This document shows positions 1-9,872 of a stretch of DNA of 64,000 bases, piece after piece (position 1 is the stretch's first letter; each line of letters starts with the position of its first letter). The notes under the pieces are model-generated. The model ran no database searches and had not been told where the DNA came from. It saw only the letters and a list, made by a program, of their open reading frames with translations. Position numbers and translations under genes: made by a program. Location of the stretch: NCBI GenBank assembly GCA_947627215.1, contig CANQVD010000014.1, positions 1 through 64,000 on the forward strand. The letters are read 5' to 3'. The stretch is from an uncultured Eisenbergiella sp. (lineage in GTDB: Bacteria > Bacillota > Clostridia > Lachnospirales > Lachnospiraceae).

Positions 1-110
1 TGTTTAGGTTTTTGTTCTCTGAAATTCAACTTTGGGCCGCGAGCAGAGGAATATGAGCTTGTGGAAGCTCAAGACCTTCGGCTGACGCCTGCGGTCTTTC
101 GCTCGCGGAC

Positions 111-217
111 GGCCTTTCAATGCTTCGCATTGTACGGTCTCCTGAATCCGTCCGCCGGAAAGCGAGCTTTCCGCGGCCGCCTTCAGGATCCCTACAGCGC
201 TCCGCGCTGTAAAGGCC
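111..217. repeat. Compound palindrome with three inner hairpins
   Basis: The outer arms GGCCTTT (111-117) and AAAGGCC (211-217) are complementary, as are TCCTGAA (140-146) and TTCAGGA (182-188). Inside sit three perfect short hairpins: CAATGC-TTC-GCATTG (118-132), CGGAAAGC-GA-GCTTTCCG (156-173) and ACAGCGC-TCC-GCGCTGT (194-210). The two lateral hairpins occupy equivalent places in the two arms but differ in sequence, as expected if structure rather than sequence is kept. Function unknown. It could be a small mobile palindromic repeat or a structured RNA. Confidence 0.5.
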
Positions 218-346
218 TGTTTTTCGAATTTTCAGGGTTGCATTACTGTTTATTTGTCAAGGTGCGGTTGCTGCTTACTGCCGCAACAGAATAAGGATAA
301 CACATCCGTCCGGCACTGTCAAGCAATTTCTTCATTTTTCTGAAAG

Positions 347-378
347 AAAACCCACCGCCGTTCTCTGCGGTGGGTTTT
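347..378. terminator. Bidirectional intrinsic terminator
   Basis: A perfect stem CCCACCGC / GCGGTGGG with an 8-base loop is flanked by AAAA on the left and TTTT on the right, so it would work in both directions. It lies about 115 bases past the stop of the CvpA-like gene on the minus strand and is the natural end of that transcript. Confidence 0.75.
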
Positions 379-492
379 CAGTATAGCATTTCCCGGGCGA
401 AATTGTCAACACCTTTTTTCACTTTCCGTCGGCGCCCATATTTTTTCTTTTCCCCGGAGTTTTCCATCGGCTTCGTCCCCGCGTTCGCAGGT

Positions 493-966
493 TTACAGCC
501 GCGCCGTCCAGTGCGCCAGCAGGTTCAGTCCGTATAACCGGGTCAGGGCCGGGCTCTCATACGTCCATTCCATGATCATCGTCCCGAATTTTCCGGTATC
601 AAAGCTTTCGATCACCACATAGACGATCCAGAGCGCCACCACCGCTTCCACCGCGCCCGCGGCAATCCCCAGCACTTTATTCAGAAAGCGGATGATCGGA
701 AGGTGGGCGATCGCGGAAAACGTCTTCACGAAAAGATTGACAAGCCTGACCGCGATTCCCGTTATGACGAGCACGATGACGGAAAGCACGATGTTTTCCG
801 TGTTCTTCTCCTTCACGCTGGTATAGAGCAAAATTCCCACGGAGAGCGCAAACAGCGAAATCAGCAGCGAAATCAGCAGGCCGACCTCGTCCACCAGTCC
901 CCTTTTCATGCCGCGCAGGCCGCGCCACAGAACGAGGGCGATCAATATCAGCAGAAGTACATTCAT
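493..966 (-). CDS. CvpA family membrane protein
   Basis: 157 residues with three to four hydrophobic segments. The first begins right at the N-terminus and is followed by an RG-x-KRGLV stretch that is typical of the CvpA (colicin V production) family, whose members are small inner-membrane proteins of poorly defined role. The start is uncertain. I chose the ATG at 966, which has GGAGG about 14 bases upstream; a GTG at 987 in the same frame would add seven residues. It follows the DUF5711 gene by only 19-40 bases on the same strand, so the two are probably co-transcribed. The family assignment is from overall pattern, not a search. Confidence 0.7.
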   Translation of the reverse strand: MNVLLLILIALVLWRGLRGMKRGLVDEVGLLISLLISLFALSVGILLYTSVKEKNTENIVLSVIVLVITGIAVRLVNLFVKTFSAIAHLPIIRFLNKVLGIAAGAVEAVVALWIVYVVIESFDTGKFGTMIMEWTYESPALTRLYGLNLLAHWTARL

Positions 967-1005
967 AAATGCGGTTTTATCCTCCACATATCCGAAGTCT
1001 TTTCC

Positions 1006-2208
1006 TTATCTCATCTCAAGAATATCCAGGGAATCCCGGGTAACGGCGAGATAACGGTTTCCGCTCAGCGGTTTCAGCAAAAGCGTCTGCTCCGTGATAT
1101 CGCCCGCATATTTTTCGCCGCCCCGCATATTGCAGATCATGCATTCCGCTTCACTATATATAATGAAGCTGTCGCGCGAAAGCAGGATATCCCGATATTC
1201 AAGATCGAAGGTTTTGCTCAGCTCCTTTTTCCCGGATCTGTCATAGAGATCGAGACGGTACTTGTCCCCTCCCTCCGTATTGTAAAAAACGAGTCCGATA
1301 TAGTCTTCACTGTAGCAGACGTCCTGTATTTCTTCCTCCAGGAAGGTCTGAAAAACATTTTTCGGGATCTCCGCGCCGTCGTCCCGATAGATCATCAGTT
1401 GATCGTCCGCGACGGAAAAAGCGGTCCCGGCATCCATAAACGCGGTAAAGGGCACCACAGAATCCGCATATTCATAGGAACTCACCATTTTATCCGTATA
1501 GTTTTGCCCCACTTCGCCAAAATTATAAAAGCTGACGGCAGCCTTCATGGCTCCGTTTTCCGGCCGCAGAAAAGCCGCCTGCATCAGCCGTCCGTTATCT
1601 GACAGCGAAACGGACATGGGATAGCCCGTTTTCTGCATGGTGGTCTTGATCGCGACCGCCCGTTCCCCGCCCGGATTGTATACATTGATCCACGTCGCGC
1701 CGCTGTCCTCCAGCACCGCGGCCACAACGCCGTTGGCGGACACGGTCAGATCTCGGATCGGAAGGTTGGTATCGATCTCCTGCACCGTTCCCTCAGCGCT
1801 GATATCGTAAATAATATGCCCGTTGTAATCCCCGGCAGCGACCCATCCGCCCCGGACGAACACGATCGGGGACTGCATCTGATAGGTCTGATTCCATACG
1901 GCACGCCCCTGCGAATCCGTATAGCTCACGCCGTCCTTGCTGTAGGTGATATATCCGTTCTGATACGCGATGACGGAGGAGCCCTCAAACTGCTGTTTAT
2001 CCGTACTGGAAACCACCGAGAATCCCGTATAGGTCTGATTGCGCAACTGTATATAAACGAGGGCGCCGAGGCCCGCTAAAATCCCGATGAGCAAGACCGT
2101 CCGTAAAAACGTCGCCATGCGATGGCGAAATATCTGCCGGTCAAGATTCCGGTTCCCGGTTTCACCGCGTTTTTCCTTCTTCCTGATGTATTCTCTGATC
2201 CCTGCCAT
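1006..2208 (-). CDS. DUF5711 family protein, membrane-anchored
   Basis: 400 residues. A basic cytoplasmic N-terminus is followed by one membrane segment (about residues 35-52), then a long outside domain rich in beta strands with recurring short blocks such as DGVSYTDSQG and SDNGRLM, which suggests a beta-propeller. This matches the DUF5711 family of Clostridia, whose function is unknown. The start at MAGIREY (2208) is preferred over an upstream in-frame codon because GGAG lies seven bases before it. It sits 59 bases after the LysM gene and just ahead of the CvpA-like gene, so a three-gene cell-envelope operon is likely. Confidence 0.6.
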   Translation of the reverse strand: MAGIREYIRKKEKRGETGNRNLDRQIFRHRMATFLRTVLLIGILAGLGALVYIQLRNQTYTGFSVVSSTDKQQFEGSSVIAYQNGYITYSKDGVSYTDSQGRAVWNQTYQMQSPIVFVRGGWVAAGDYNGHIIYDISAEGTVQEIDTNLPIRDLTVSANGVVAAVLEDSGATWINVYNPGGERAVAIKTTMQKTGYPMSVSLSDNGRLMQAAFLRPENGAMKAAVSFYNFGEVGQNYTDKMVSSYEYADSVVPFTAFMDAGTAFSVADDQLMIYRDDGAEIPKNVFQTFLEEEIQDVCYSEDYIGLVFYNTEGGDKYRLDLYDRSGKKELSKTFDLEYRDILLSRDSFIIYSEAECMICNMRGGEKYAGDITEQTLLLKPLSGNRYLAVTRDSLDILEMR

Positions 2209-2267
2209 TTTTCTCTCCAGCGGCCGTCTGATCTGTTTCCTGCAATATTGTACCACACATATCCGAA

Positions 2268-3782
2268 TTACGGTAGTAAAATATTTTGCCCCGGGACGAT
2301 CTGGTCGGGATTTTTGATCTCATTGAGGGCGCAGATCTCCCTGACCATTTCATCGGAACCGTAAAAGCGCCTGGAAATCGCGGCCAGATTATCGCCCCGC
2401 TTCACAATATAGGTCGTCGGCCTGGCAAGCGCCTGCTGAACGGACTCCGTCTCCCCCGCGCTTTCCTCCGATTCCGTTTCGGGCGCTGCCGCGAATCCTT
2501 TCGCCGATTCTTCCGGGGAGCCTCCCGAGGACTCCTCTTCCAGTTTATCCGCAGGTTCCTCCGCAGGCGTCTCCGTTTCACTTCCGCCGCGTCCGATTCT
2601 CCAGTTCACCTCCGCTCCCGCCTGCGAAATCAACCCTTCCAGCCCGGATGCGGAGGTATCCGATCCGTTTCCGTCCGTCACAGCCGTTCCCGCCGTTTCC
2701 GTCCCCGCTTCGGGCAGGACATCCTGCGCTTCCTCCGTCTCCAACCGGGTTTCTTCTACAATCAGGCTGCTCTGCCCATTCGCCTCTTCCTTCTGCCCGC
2801 CCCTTACGCCGCGGATCGCTCCCACCGCTTCCGAGAACAGCTTCGTCACCGCGACCATATCCGGGTACCGGTTGACGGAGGTCAGTCCGACGGCAACGAG
2901 CAGCAGTGCCAGAACGATACAGCCCAGCCGGCAAAGCTGCGGCACAGTCCACGACCGGTTGGAGGCTGTTCGCCTGACGGTTTCCGGCATCCGCACGGGA
3001 GCGCTCCGACGGGCCTTTTTCTCCGCGCGCCGCAGGGCTTTCGCGGACCTTCCCGCCGGCCCTGAAAATGCCGCGCGGGAACGGAAGACCTGCACGCGTT
3101 CCCGTTCGCTTCCCTTCTGCCGCCGCCCGGAGGCCTTCGCCGCCCGTTTCCGCTTCGCGGCCATGCGCCGTTCCCCGCGGGCCGCTTTTTTCGCGCTGCG
3201 GCCCGCCTTCTCCTCCATGGCGGTATTTCCCGCGGAAACATCCCGCTCCGCCGTCAGGGTCTGCCGCTGCTCCGCCCGGCCGTCCTCCGCCCCAACGTCC
3301 TTTCCGCCGTCTTTTTGCTCCTGATTTTCGCCGTCTCCCTGCCGGCGCAGCTCCCGACGAAGCCGCACGGCCTCCATCACTTCCTCCTTTTCCTCGCTTC
3401 CCGGAATGGAATCCCTTTCCTTCACCGCAATCATATAGGACTGCATGTCCTCATTCTGTTCATAAAAAACAAAATAGCCGTCCAGCGCGGCGCTGTTTCC
3501 CCGTGTGGGACGAAAGACACGTCTGTCCGCAGGGCCGTCCATCACGCCCAGCCGTTCATATTTCTTAAAATAGGGATAGCTTCCCCTGTCCCAATCGCTC
3601 TTTCTTTCCACGCCGTAAATCATATAACAGGAAACATCTCCGCGATCTTCCTTTTTCCCGAAAACCAGATAGACCTCCGGCCGTCTGCTCTGTTCCAGAA
3701 AGGTATGTACATAATCCTCCATGTAAATCTTGATATGCGGATCGATCTCACCGTACTGCATCACGTTTTTGGGTAGCTGCAT
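2268..3782 (-). CDS. LysM domain protein, membrane-anchored
   Basis: 504 residues. Residues 1-150 form a globular region of unknown type. About 150-270 are charged, rich in Lys, Arg, Ala and Glu. One membrane segment lies near 285-305 (LGCIVLALLLVAVGL). A Glu/Ser-rich linker follows, and a single LysM repeat ends the protein (YIVKRGDNLAAISRRFYG onward). LysM binds the glycan strand of peptidoglycan, so the C-terminus should face the wall and the N-terminus the cytoplasm. The start at 3782 has GGAGG 12 bases upstream. Clostridia often carry similar proteins near DUF5711 genes; the role is not known to me. Confidence 0.7.
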   Translation of the reverse strand: MQLPKNVMQYGEIDPHIKIYMEDYVHTFLEQSRRPEVYLVFGKKEDRGDVSCYMIYGVERKSDWDRGSYPYFKKYERLGVMDGPADRRVFRPTRGNSAALDGYFVFYEQNEDMQSYMIAVKERDSIPGSEEKEEVMEAVRLRRELRRQGDGENQEQKDGGKDVGAEDGRAEQRQTLTAERDVSAGNTAMEEKAGRSAKKAARGERRMAAKRKRAAKASGRRQKGSERERVQVFRSRAAFSGPAGRSAKALRRAEKKARRSAPVRMPETVRRTASNRSWTVPQLCRLGCIVLALLLVAVGLTSVNRYPDMVAVTKLFSEAVGAIRGVRGGQKEEANGQSSLIVEETRLETEEAQDVLPEAGTETAGTAVTDGNGSDTSASGLEGLISQAGAEVNWRIGRGGSETETPAEEPADKLEEESSGGSPEESAKGFAAAPETESEESAGETESVQQALARPTTYIVKRGDNLAAISRRFYGSDEMVREICALNEIKNPDQIVPGQNILLP

Positions 3783-3935
3783 ATGCCCTCGCCTCCTGCT
3801 TTTTTTGGCTATATCCTAGCACGGACAGACGGGCACATTCTGTCAAAACAGGCGGTGAAAAACAAAACCGAAAAAAACGACCAGCTATCGAAGCGCGGCC
3901 AAACAGCAGAAGGCCCCCCGGAGCGGACGCGCAAA

Positions 3936-3993
3936 AGCTCCCCGGTGCGGCGCGCAGACGCTTTGACAGCGCCTGTGCCCGCAGCGGGGAGCT
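3936..3993. terminator. Hairpin downstream of galM
   Basis: Arms AGCTCCCCG and CGGGGAGCT enclose a further imperfectly paired stem (CGCAGACGCT / AGCGCCTGTGC), a 58-base hairpin followed on the minus strand by TTTTG. It lies 43 bases past the galM stop and probably ends that transcript. The 253 bases between galM and the LysM start hold nothing else I can name. Confidence 0.5.
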
Positions 3994-4035
3994 TCACAGG
4001 ACCGGCAGTCCGGTCAGATATTGAGATTCCGAAAA

Positions 4036-5067
4036 TCACACGAAACGGTAAACCGTCACGGTATGATAATGCCGTCCGGGCCCGAATACGCTGGAAGGGA
4101 ACTGCGGCTTATTGGGGGTATCCGGGAAAAACTGGGTCTCCAGGGCCAGCCCGCAGCGGCGCCGGTAGCGCGCGCCGTCCTTTCCCTCCTCCTCTTCCAG
4201 GAAATTGCCCGCGTAAAACTGCATGCCGGGCAGATCGGTCCATACCTCCATGGTCCTGGTTCCCGTCTGGTTTTTCAGCACGGCTACCCTGCGCACGGCG
4301 CCGTCCCAGCCATCGCAGACCCAGTTGTGGTCATAGCCGCCCGCCATTTTCAACTGATCGAAATCATCGCAGATCCGCTCCCCGATCACATGCGGCCGGG
4401 TGAAATCCATGGGCGTCCCGCACACCGGCACGATATCCCCATACGGGATCGAGCCGGCGTCCGCGGGCGTATAGGACTGCGCAAAAATCTGCAGGCTGTG
4501 ATTCTCGATGGTCCCGGCGCCCTGTCCGTCCAGATTGAAATAGCAGTGATTGGTGAGGTTGATGACCGTATTTTTATCACTGTCCCCGTCATAGGTGATG
4601 CGCAGCCCGTTGTCCTCCGTCACCTCATAAAAAACGGAGAGCGTCTTATTGCCGCCGAAGCCCAGCTCCCCGTCCGCAAGCGTCAGAGAAAGGAGGAGCC
4701 CGCCGTCCTTCTCCTGCGCCTCCCAGACGCGCTTGTGCAGCCCCAGCTCCTTATGGCTGTGCAGATTGTTCGCGCCGTCATTGACGTCCAGATGATAGAC
4801 CTTGCCCTCCAGCTCATAGCTGGCGCCGCCGATGCGGTTGGCGTTGGGGCCGATGACCGCGCCCAGAAAACATCCGTTGTGCAGATAGGGCTCCAGGCTG
4901 TCATAGCCCAGCGCCACATCCGCGAAATTTCCCGCATGATCCGGCGCGATGATGCGCACGATCAGCGCGCCGAAGTCGCTGATCACCGCCTGCATGCCGT
5001 TTTTATTTTCCAGCGTGTACAGAAAAACCTCCCGGCCTCCCACCGCGCCAAACGATTCCTTTTTCAT
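4036..5067 (-). CDS. galM: Galactose mutarotase (aldose 1-epimerase)
   Basis: 343 residues, the usual length. It interconverts alpha and beta anomers of galactose or glucose in the cytoplasm, feeding kinases of the Leloir pathway. Family marks are visible: the substrate Asn/Arg region (PNANRIGGASYEL), the LHSHKELGLH histidines, LTNHCYFNLDG, and the catalytic Glu in LETQFFPD near the C-terminus. The start has GGAG about ten bases upstream. It follows recR by 61 bases on the same strand; the grouping with a DNA-repair gene looks accidental. Confidence 0.9.
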   Translation of the reverse strand: MKKESFGAVGGREVFLYTLENKNGMQAVISDFGALIVRIIAPDHAGNFADVALGYDSLEPYLHNGCFLGAVIGPNANRIGGASYELEGKVYHLDVNDGANNLHSHKELGLHKRVWEAQEKDGGLLLSLTLADGELGFGGNKTLSVFYEVTEDNGLRITYDGDSDKNTVINLTNHCYFNLDGQGAGTIENHSLQIFAQSYTPADAGSIPYGDIVPVCGTPMDFTRPHVIGERICDDFDQLKMAGGYDHNWVCDGWDGAVRRVAVLKNQTGTRTMEVWTDLPGMQFYAGNFLEEEEGKDGARYRRRCGLALETQFFPDTPNKPQFPSSVFGPGRHYHTVTVYRFV

Positions 5068-5128
5068 TCTGTTCCTGCTCCTTTCCCGCGGCCGCGTTTA
5101 ACAGGCCGCATCCATCTTCGCGCCGCCG

Positions 5129-5731
5129 TCACATCTCCACGCGCCCTTCCAGCGCCCGCAGTAGCGTCACCTCGTCGATATATTCCAGATCGCCGCCCAC
5201 GGGCACGCCGCTGGCGATCCGCGTCACCCGGACTCCGGCGGGCTTGATCAGCTTGCTGATGTACATGGCCGTGGTCTCGCCCTCCAGGCTGGAATTGGTG
5301 GCGATGATCACCTCCCGGATCTGCGGGCCGGCCGAAAGCCGTTCCATCAGCTCCTTAAGCCGGATATCGTGGGGACCGATGCCCAGCATCGGGGAAATGG
5401 CCCCGTGCAGCACGTGATATACGCCGGTGTACTTGCCTGTTTTTTCGTAAGCGGCGAGGTCCCGGGTATTTTCCACCACCATGATCGTGGTGTGGTCGCG
5501 CCGGTCATTTTTACAGATGGGACAGATCTCGTCGTCCGTCAGCGTAAAGCATTCCCGGCAATAACGGACGTTCTGCTTCGCCTGTACCATGGCGTCGGCC
5601 AGCCGCCGCACCTTCGCCTCCGGCATGCTGATCAGGTGGAACGCCAGGCGCTGCGCCGATTTGCTTCCGATGCCCGGAAGGCCGGAAAGCTCGTCGATCA
5701 GTTTGTTGATATAGCCGCTGTAAAGATCCAT
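5129..5731 (-). CDS. recR: Recombination mediator protein RecR
   Basis: 200 residues, full length. RecR works with RecO and RecF to load RecA on gapped DNA. It shows the N-terminal helix-hairpin-helix ([19 protein letters not shown]), the C4 zinc finger YCRECF...CPIC (Cys at about 57, 60, 69 and 72), and a Toprim domain beginning [15 protein letters not shown]. Its ATG shares one base with the ybaB stop (TGATG), which implies translational coupling in the standard dnaX-ybaB-recR operon. Confidence 0.97.
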   Translation of the reverse strand: MDLYSGYINKLIDELSGLPGIGSKSAQRLAFHLISMPEAKVRRLADAMVQAKQNVRYCRECFTLTDDEICPICKNDRRDHTTIMVVENTRDLAAYEKTGKYTGVYHVLHGAISPMLGIGPHDIRLKELMERLSAGPQIREVIIATNSSLEGETTAMYISKLIKPAGVRVTRIASGVPVGGDLEYIDEVTLLRALEGRVEM

Positions 5732-6075
5732 CAGAAAGGAAGTCCTCCGCCAAGGCCGCCCGTCATCCTGCCCATCAGCTCCTGACCGGCCGCTTCCGCC
5801 TGTCCCATCGCCTCGTTGACTGCGGCGACGATCATATCCTGCAGCATTTCCACGTCGTCAGGGTCCACCGCCTCCTCGGATATTTTGATGGAAAGCAGCT
5901 CCTTTTTGCCGTTTACGCACGCCTCCACGGCGCCGCCGCCCGCCTTCGCCGTAAATTCCTTCGTCTCCAGCTCCTTCTGGCCTTCCTCCATCTGCCGCTG
6001 CATGCGCTGCGCCTGCTTCATCAGATTCGTCATATTGCCCGGCATTCCGCCCGGGAAACCGCCTCTTTTTGCCAT
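5731..6075 (-). CDS. YbaB/EbfC family nucleoid-associated protein
   Basis: 114 residues. A small DNA-binding dimer thought to bind the nucleoid. It has the Gly/Met-rich N-terminus ([15 protein letters not shown]), the [16 protein letters not shown] helix, and the family block with [21 protein letters not shown] chose the start at 6075, which has GGAG eight bases upstream, rather than the longer frame from 6105. Flanked by dnaX and recR in the order found across bacteria. Confidence 0.93.
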   Translation of the reverse strand: MAKRGGFPGGMPGNMTNLMKQAQRMQRQMEEGQKELETKEFTAKAGGGAVEACVNGKKELLSIKISEEAVDPDDVEMLQDMIVAAVNEAMGQAEAAGQELMGRMTGGLGGGLPF

Positions 6076-6162
6076 GTCCTTCTCCATTCCGCCGCTCTGC
6101 GGCATATGCTCTGTGCTATGGGACGTCCGCGGCGCGCTCTCTTCGGCCGCCGCCCGCAGCCC

Positions 6163-7764
<1,602 letters not shown>

Positions 7765-7792
7765 GAAAGAACCTCCTCTTTATCACCGAAAG

Positions 7793-7820
7793 TTCCCGGC
7801 AGGATATGCCCTGCCGGGAA
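7793..7820. terminator. Hairpin between pfkA and dnaX
   Basis: A perfect stem TTCCCGGCAGG / CCTGCCGGGAA (counted with the closing G-C pair) with loop ATATGC. On the minus strand it lies 105 bases after the pfkA stop and 28 bases before the dnaX start. No long T-run follows on that strand, so it may be a weak terminator of pfkA or a stabilising structure in the dnaX leader. Confidence 0.4.
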
Positions 7821-7924
7821 TGATGGTTTGTCCTTTTTGCAAAAACACCGTATCTTCCGCGGCCGCCGTCCTTCTCGCCCGACCGCCGCACAGGCCTCTC
7901 CGGCCCGCTGTGCCGGAACCGGGA

Positions 7925-8998
7925 TCAGTCGCCGAAGCTGATGCCCAGCATCTTCGCCTCTTTGACGATGCTGGCCTTGGGATCCAGTATTTTCAGCTTG
8001 CCCGCAACCTCTTCCAGCGGGACCTTGACGATCTCACGGTTCTTGTAGCCGACCATGAATCCGTACTCGCCCTTCAGGATCAGCTTGCCCGCTTCGGAAC
8101 CTAGACGGCTGGCGAATACTCTGTCGTAAGGGCAGGGGGAACCGCCTCTCTGGGTATGGCCGGGAACGGTCACGCGCACATCCAGTCCGCTCTTCTCCTT
8201 GATCTGCTCAGCGATCTCGTAGGAAACGGAAGGATATTTATATTTTTCCATTTTCTTCTTGTATTCTTTCCTGGACAGCGCGGCGTCCTCCTTGGAGATC
8301 GCGCCCTCGGCCACCGCCAGGATCGTGAACGCGCTGCCGCGGTCATGACGCTCCTTAATCTTCTCCACGATCTTGTCGATATCGTAAGGGATCTCGGGAA
8401 CCAGAATGATATCCGCGCCGCCCGCCATGCCGGCGTTCAGCGTCAGGAAGCCCACCTTGTGACCCATCACCTCCACGATGAACACGCGCCCGTGGGAGGC
8501 CGCTGTGGTATGGATGCGGTCGATGGCGTCCGTGGCGATGTCCACCGCGCTCTGGAAGCCGAAGGTCATATCCGTGCCCCAAAGATCATTGTCGATGGTC
8601 TTGGGCAGGGTGACGACGTTCAGCCCCTGCTCTCTGAGCAGATTCGCCGTCTTGTGCGTCCCGTTGCCGCCCAGGATCACCAGGCAGTCCAACTGCAGCT
8701 TGTAATAATTCTGCTTCATCGCGGCCACCTTGTCCAGGCCGTTCTCATCGGGATCCTGGATCGTCTTGAAAGGCGTCCGGCTGCTGCCGAGGAAGGTTCC
8801 GCCCTTTGTCAGAATGCCGGAAAAGTCCGCATAGGTGAGCAGACGGAACTTGCCGTAGATCAGCCCCTGATAGCCGTTCAGAAATCCGTAGATCTCCACT
8901 TCTTCCTTCGCGTTGAAAAGCGTCTTGGCCACGCCTCTCATCGCCGCGTTGAGCGCCTGGCAGTCGCCGCCGCTGGTCAACATACCGATTCTTTTCAT
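7925..8998 (-). CDS. pfkA: 6-phosphofructokinase
   Basis: 357 residues. Phosphorylates fructose-6-phosphate in glycolysis. Conserved blocks are present: LTSGGDCQALN, LPKTIDND with the catalytic Asp, EVMGHKVG, and PGHTQRGGSP. The donor-specificity positions are mixed. The phosphate-binding motif is GGNGT (Asn112, Gly113), where ATP enzymes have GGDG and PPi enzymes GGDD, and Lys133 stands where E. coli PfkA has Gly124. The Gly/Lys combination is known in ATP-using atypical PFKs, but the Asn replaces the magnesium-binding Asp. The start has AAGGAGG upstream and its own promoter at 9040-9068. Confidence 0.93.
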   Translation of the reverse strand: MKRIGMLTSGGDCQALNAAMRGVAKTLFNAKEEVEIYGFLNGYQGLIYGKFRLLTYADFSGILTKGGTFLGSSRTPFKTIQDPDENGLDKVAAMKQNYYKLQLDCLVILGGNGTHKTANLLREQGLNVVTLPKTIDNDLWGTDMTFGFQSAVDIATDAIDRIHTTAASHGRVFIVEVMGHKVGFLTLNAGMAGGADIILVPEIPYDIDKIVEKIKERHDRGSAFTILAVAEGAISKEDAALSRKEYKKKMEKYKYPSVSYEIAEQIKEKSGLDVRVTVPGHTQRGGSPCPYDRVFASRLGSEAGKLILKGEYGFMVGYKNREIVKVPLEEVAGKLKILDPKASIVKEAKMLGISFGD

Positions 8999-9039
8999 TG
9001 CATGTAACCCTCCTTAAAGAATGTATTGCGATTGCCTTT

Positions 9040-9068
9040 ATTATAACTTATTTTTCCGCGATACACAA
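9040..9068 (-). promoter_or_regulatory. pfkA promoter
   Basis: Reading on the minus strand, TTGTGT (9063-9068) and TATAAT (9040-9045) are separated by 17 bases, 42 bases ahead of the pfkA start. A consensus -10 and a good -35 for the housekeeping sigma factor. Confidence 0.65.
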
Positions 9069-9143
9069 GCCGTGGAGGCGATTTTGTTTGTATCGCCCAA
9101 AAAATTAGCGAAAAATGAGGCGAAAAGAAAAGATGATGTATCC

Positions 9144-9176
9144 GTTTAGGTTCAGTTTAGAATAGTATGCTATTCT
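9144..9176 (+). promoter_or_regulatory. Likely autoregulatory site of the two-component/ABC operon
   Basis: GTTTAG occurs at 9144-9149 and again at 9155-9160, an 11-bp spacing typical of binding sites for OmpR-type regulators. The second copy runs into an inverted repeat AGAATAG-TATG-CTATTCT (9159-9176) that also contains possible -10 hexamers (TATGCT, TATTCT). It lies just upstream of the response regulator gene, so self-regulation is likely, but this is inference. Confidence 0.5.
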
Positions 9177-9197
9177 TATTAACAGGAGGTGGAAACG

Positions 9198-9872
9198 ATG
9201 TTCCAAATTCTTGTTGTAGACGACGATAAAAACACACGCCGGTTGCTGAAAGCCGTGCTTGAAACGGAACACTATTCCGTATTTACCGCCGCAAACGGTG
9301 AAGAAGCCCTCGATGTGATGGATAAAGAGTATATTGATCTTGTGATCCTTGATATCATGATGCCGAAAATGGACGGATATGAATTTACAAAGGTCCTCCG
9401 TGAAAGCCAAAATAATCTTCCCATTCTTATGGTTTCGGCAAAACAGCTTCCTGAAGATAAACATAAAGGTTTTTCGTTGGGGATCGACGACTACATGACG
9501 AAACCGATCGATGAGGAAGAAATGCTCTGGCGGATCAAAGCGCTTCTGCGCCGCGCTCAGATCGCCAGCGAACGCAAAATGACGATTGGAAATGTCATTT
9601 TGGATTACGATTCCTTTACCGTGACCAAAAACGGCGAAACACAGGAACTCCCGCAAAAGGAATTTTTGCTGCTTTATAAACTGCTGTCCTACCCCGGAAA
9701 GATTTTTACACGGATTCAACTGATGGATGAAATCTGGGGTACTGAGAGCGATACCGGCTGGGAAACCGTGACGGTTCACATCGGACGGCTGCGCAAACGG
9801 TTCGAGGGCTGGGAAGAATTTGATATTGAATCCGTGCGCGGACTTGGATATAAGGCGGTGAAAAAAGTATGA
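9198..9872 (+). CDS. OmpR/PhoB-family response regulator
   Basis: 224 residues. A receiver domain (1-115) has the acidic pair Asp8-Asp9, phosphoacceptor Asp52 in LVILDIMMPKMDG, and Lys102 in the MTKP motif. A winged-helix effector domain follows (about 130-224, ending RGLGYKAVKKV). The start at 9198 has AGGAGG eight bases upstream; a GTG at 9189 overlaps the site itself and is less likely. It overlaps the kinase gene by four bases. The base composition is clearly lower in GC than the flanking pfkA and sirtuin regions, which suggests transfer of the whole three-gene block. Confidence 0.95.
   Translation: MFQILVVDDDKNTRRLLKAVLETEHYSVFTAANGEEALDVMDKEYIDLVILDIMMPKMDGYEFTKVLRESQNNLPILMVSAKQLPEDKHKGFSLGIDDYMTKPIDEEEMLWRIKALLRRAQIASERKMTIGNVILDYDSFTVTKNGETQELPQKEFLLLYKLLSYPGKIFTRIQLMDEIWGTESDTGWETVTVHIGRLRKRFEGWEEFDIESVRGLGYKAVKKV

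Larger units (their letters stand above)
1..492. other. Gene-free stretch with nested palindromes
   Basis: I see no convincing gene in these 492 bases. A 77-codon open frame at 61-294 has no ribosome binding site and its sequence is explained by hairpins. The stretch holds a compound palindrome at 111-217 and a symmetrical terminator at 347-378, both listed separately. The remainder shows nothing I can name. Confidence 0.6.

Noticed and set aside
61-294. A 77-codon frame at the left edge
   Set aside because: No ribosome binding site, and the bases are accounted for by nested hairpins.
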